NCBI GenBank assembly: GCA_902778205.1
Contig: CACYWX010000044.1
Coordinates: 1 to 13,335, forward strand
DNA: 13,335 bases
DNA from: an uncultured Ruminococcus sp.
GTDB taxonomy: Bacteria; Bacillota; Clostridia; Oscillospirales; CAG-272
Direction: 5' to 3'
Below the pieces are notes generated by a model. It saw only the letters and a list, made by a program, of their open reading frames with translations. It was not told where the DNA came from and made no database searches. Numbering within the stretch: the stretch's first letter is position 1; every line of letters begins with the position of its first letter. A program made the position numbers and the translations under genes. This document shows, one piece after another, positions 11,763-13,335 of the stretch.

Positions 11763-13335
11763 TCATTCGCACAGCGGCAGCTCCGTGATGCGGATGTCCG
11801 TGGAGCCGTAGGGGATGAATTCCACGGTGGTCAGCGGTCCGACCGGCATGGCGGACAGGGGCTTTTCCCGGGCGATCATCCGGTATTCGCTCTCGTAGCC
11901 CCAGTTGATCCGGTATACCGGCACCTCCAGGGTCACCGGGGCGTTTTCCGGCGCGAAGGGCAGATCTCCGGTCTCCCCGGTCTCCCGCACGCCGACGCCG
12001 CGTCCGTCGAGAGAGGCCAGCGCGTACTGCCATTCGGTGGTGGGACGCACCTCCCAGTCGCAGTACGGGAATTTCCGCTCCACGCCGTTCCTCTCGTATT
12101 CCAGCTTCGTCCAGTCCTCCCCGATCTTCAGGGCGTAGACCAGCGGGCCGCGCTCCAGGCTGTAGAGCCCCGTGGGACGCTTCACGAACCTCGCCTCGAA
12201 GGAAAGCCGCATGGTGACGACGGACCGGCCCTCCCAGACCCGCTTCAGGGTCAGCAGGGTCCCGGGCTCGGCCTCTTCCCCGTCCACCAGGGCAGCGGAC
12301 GCGGTCCCCGGGATCCGGAGGGTCAGGGCGAATTCCGCCGGAGAGGCCGTCTCCACGATGAAGTTCACCTCTCCGCCGAAGGGATAGAGGGTGTCGCACT
12401 CCACGCTCACCGGGACGCCGCCGATCTCCGTCTTCAGCGCGCAGGGAGCCGGTACGCTCACGGTGATCCCGTCCTCGGAGCGCATGAGCAGGGACCGGGC
12501 GAACTTCGGCCAGGCCTGGTTGAAGTTTGCGGTGCAGCAGCCGTAGTTGGGCTCCAGCCCGTACAGATGGGACTCGGCGGAGTTGGTGCCGAACACCACA
12601 TGGGCGGGATCCAGCTTCACGCAGGCCGGCTGGTTGGTCATCTGATCGTACTGATGGCCCCACATGTCCGGCGTCACCGTGGCAGGGAAGGCGTTGAAGG
12701 CCAGCTTCTCCAGCCGGTCGGACCAGACGGGATTGCCGGTCAGGGCGAAGAGGACCTCGTAGGAATACATGGCCTCCGCCACGCCGCAGAGCTCGGTGCC
12801 CTGAATGGGGGAGAGTCCGGACAGGCACTCGTCGCCTGTGAAATGCCCGACGGCCGTGCCGTGGTACTCGAAGAGCTGAGCCAGCATGTACTCGGAGAAG
12901 GAGTCGTCCGCCTCGCCCGAGGGATCGTCCAGCAGGGAGGCCAGCGCCCCCTCCTTGACTGCCATGCCCTGGTTCACCACATGGGTCTCCCACTGCCATT
13001 TCCGCTCCGGGACCTTGTACTGCCAGTCGGCGTAAATGGCTTCGTAGTTCATGCCCTGCTTCCGGAGCAGACGCCCCAGATCCAGCAGCCACTCCTCCGG
13101 CTCCAGCTCGTACAGGCGGAAAATGGGGATCAGGCACTCGAACCACCGGGAATGGGCCCAGCTGAAGATCGGGTGCGCCTGAATGTGTTCGTAGAGATTC
13201 TTCAGCGAACGGCGCACCGCATCCGGCACCCGTTCGTCGCCGGAGCAGTCGTAGTACAGCATCAGCACCTTGTCGATGAGGTAGAGGGCCCACATGTCGT
13301 AGCCCGCCCGCTCTTCGTCGGAACAGGGGCAGATC
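11763..13335 (-). CDS. GH127-type beta-L-arabinofuranosidase-like protein (DUF1680), N-terminus outside the window
   Basis: This is a glycoside hydrolase expected to remove beta-linked L-arabinofuranose, or a related sugar, from plant glycans or glycoproteins. About 523 residues are visible and the frame is open to the right edge, so the true start lies beyond nt 13335; full-length family members are near 600-700 aa. The visible part holds an (alpha/alpha)-type barrel followed by beta-sandwich domains. Key blocks are ETHVVNQGMA, GTELCGVAEAMYS and YGCCTANFNQ. The Glu and Cys of ELC (nt 12792-12794 and 12786-12788) and the paired Cys of GCC (nt 12534-12539) match the zinc-binding Glu-Cys-Cys-Cys site of GH127 enzymes such as HypBA1, where the first Cys of the pair is the nucleophile. 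The active site therefore appears intact. No signal peptide can be judged. It converges on the flavoprotein operon and ends in TGA at 11763-11765. GH146 or another DUF1680 clan family is an alternative to GH127. Confidence 0.88.
   Translation of the reverse strand, partial: ICPCSDEERAGYDMWALYLIDKVLMLYYDCSGDERVPDAVRRSLKNLYEHIQAHPIFSWAHSRWFECLIPIFRLYELEPEEWLLDLGRLLRKQGMNYEAIYADWQYKVPERKWQWETHVVNQGMAVKEGALASLLDDPSGEADDSFSEYMLAQLFEYHGTAVGHFTGDECLSGLSPIQGTELCGVAEAMYSYEVLFALTGNPVWSDRLEKLAFNAFPATVTPDMWGHQYDQMTNQPACVKLDPAHVVFGTNSAESHLYGLEPNYGCCTANFNQAWPKFARSLLMRSEDGITVSVPAPCALKTEIGGVPVSVECDTLYPFGGEVNFIVETASPAEFALTLRIPGTASAALVDGEEAEPGTLLTLKRVWEGRSVVTMRLSFEARFVKRPTGLYSLERGPLVYALKIGEDWTKLEYERNGVERKFPYCDWEVRPTTEWQYALASLDGRGVGVRETGETGDLPFAPENAPVTLEVPVYRINWGYESEYRMIAREKPLSAMPVGPLTTVEFIPYGSTDIRITELPLCE

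Noticed and set aside
11704..13293. Second minus-strand frame overlapping the GH127-like gene
   Set aside because: It is Arg/Gly-rich with no domain, whereas the other frame carries the full GH127 metal site.

Overview
The window looks like chromosomal DNA from a GC-rich, Gram-positive anaerobe of the class Clostridia, probably an uncultured gut or rumen member. This is inferred from strong Shine-Dalgarno sites (AAAGGAG, AGGAGG), near-consensus sigma-A promoters with 17-bp spacers, T-tailed hairpin terminators, an Amidase_3 cell-wall hydrolase and several glycan-related proteins. No marker in the window fixes a genus.

Layout, left to right: (1) the 3' part of an N-acetylmuramoyl-L-alanine amidase gene (+), open at the window edge; (2) a visibly AT-richer island, about 1970-4640, holding a bidirectional-looking terminator, a CRISPR array (seven identical 32-bp repeats plus one decayed repeat), a structured non-coding stretch, and a minus-strand gene for a 494-aa TnpB/Cas12-like RuvC nuclease with a perfect consensus promoter; (3) a right-handed beta-helix protein (+), a candidate carbohydrate-active enzyme; (4) a secreted cysteine- and tyrosine-rich protein with Big2-like segments (+), with its own consensus promoter and terminator; (5) a three-gene operon (+) with ATGA overlaps: an FAD-dependent oxidoreductase, an alpha/beta hydrolase and a small HEXXH membrane protein, ended by tandem terminators; (6) a GH127-type beta-L-arabinofuranosidase-like gene (-), converging on the operon and running off the right edge.

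The main interest is the island. A compact TnpB-like effector that keeps the three RuvC carboxylates but lacks the TnpB zinc-ribbon cysteines sits about 260 bp from a CRISPR array, with no cas1, cas2 or cas4 and no tnpA in view. The stretch between them carries two blocks complementary to the repeat, arranged as a split anti-repeat, as expected of a tracrRNA. On the minus strand the order is effector, tracrRNA-like RNA, repeat-spacers. This is the order of a TnpB gene, its omega-RNA scaffold and guide, with the guide part replaced by an array. The locus therefore resembles a minimal type V (V-U-like) system or a TnpB-to-Cas12 intermediate. The protein families, repeats and base-pairing are read from sequence; activity, RNA ends and array direction are inferred.

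The flanking genes suggest a cell that remodels its own wall (amidase), handles plant-type or mucin-type glycans (beta-helix protein, GH127-like enzyme) and exports an abundant disulfide-capable protein. Nothing visible ties them functionally to the CRISPR island.
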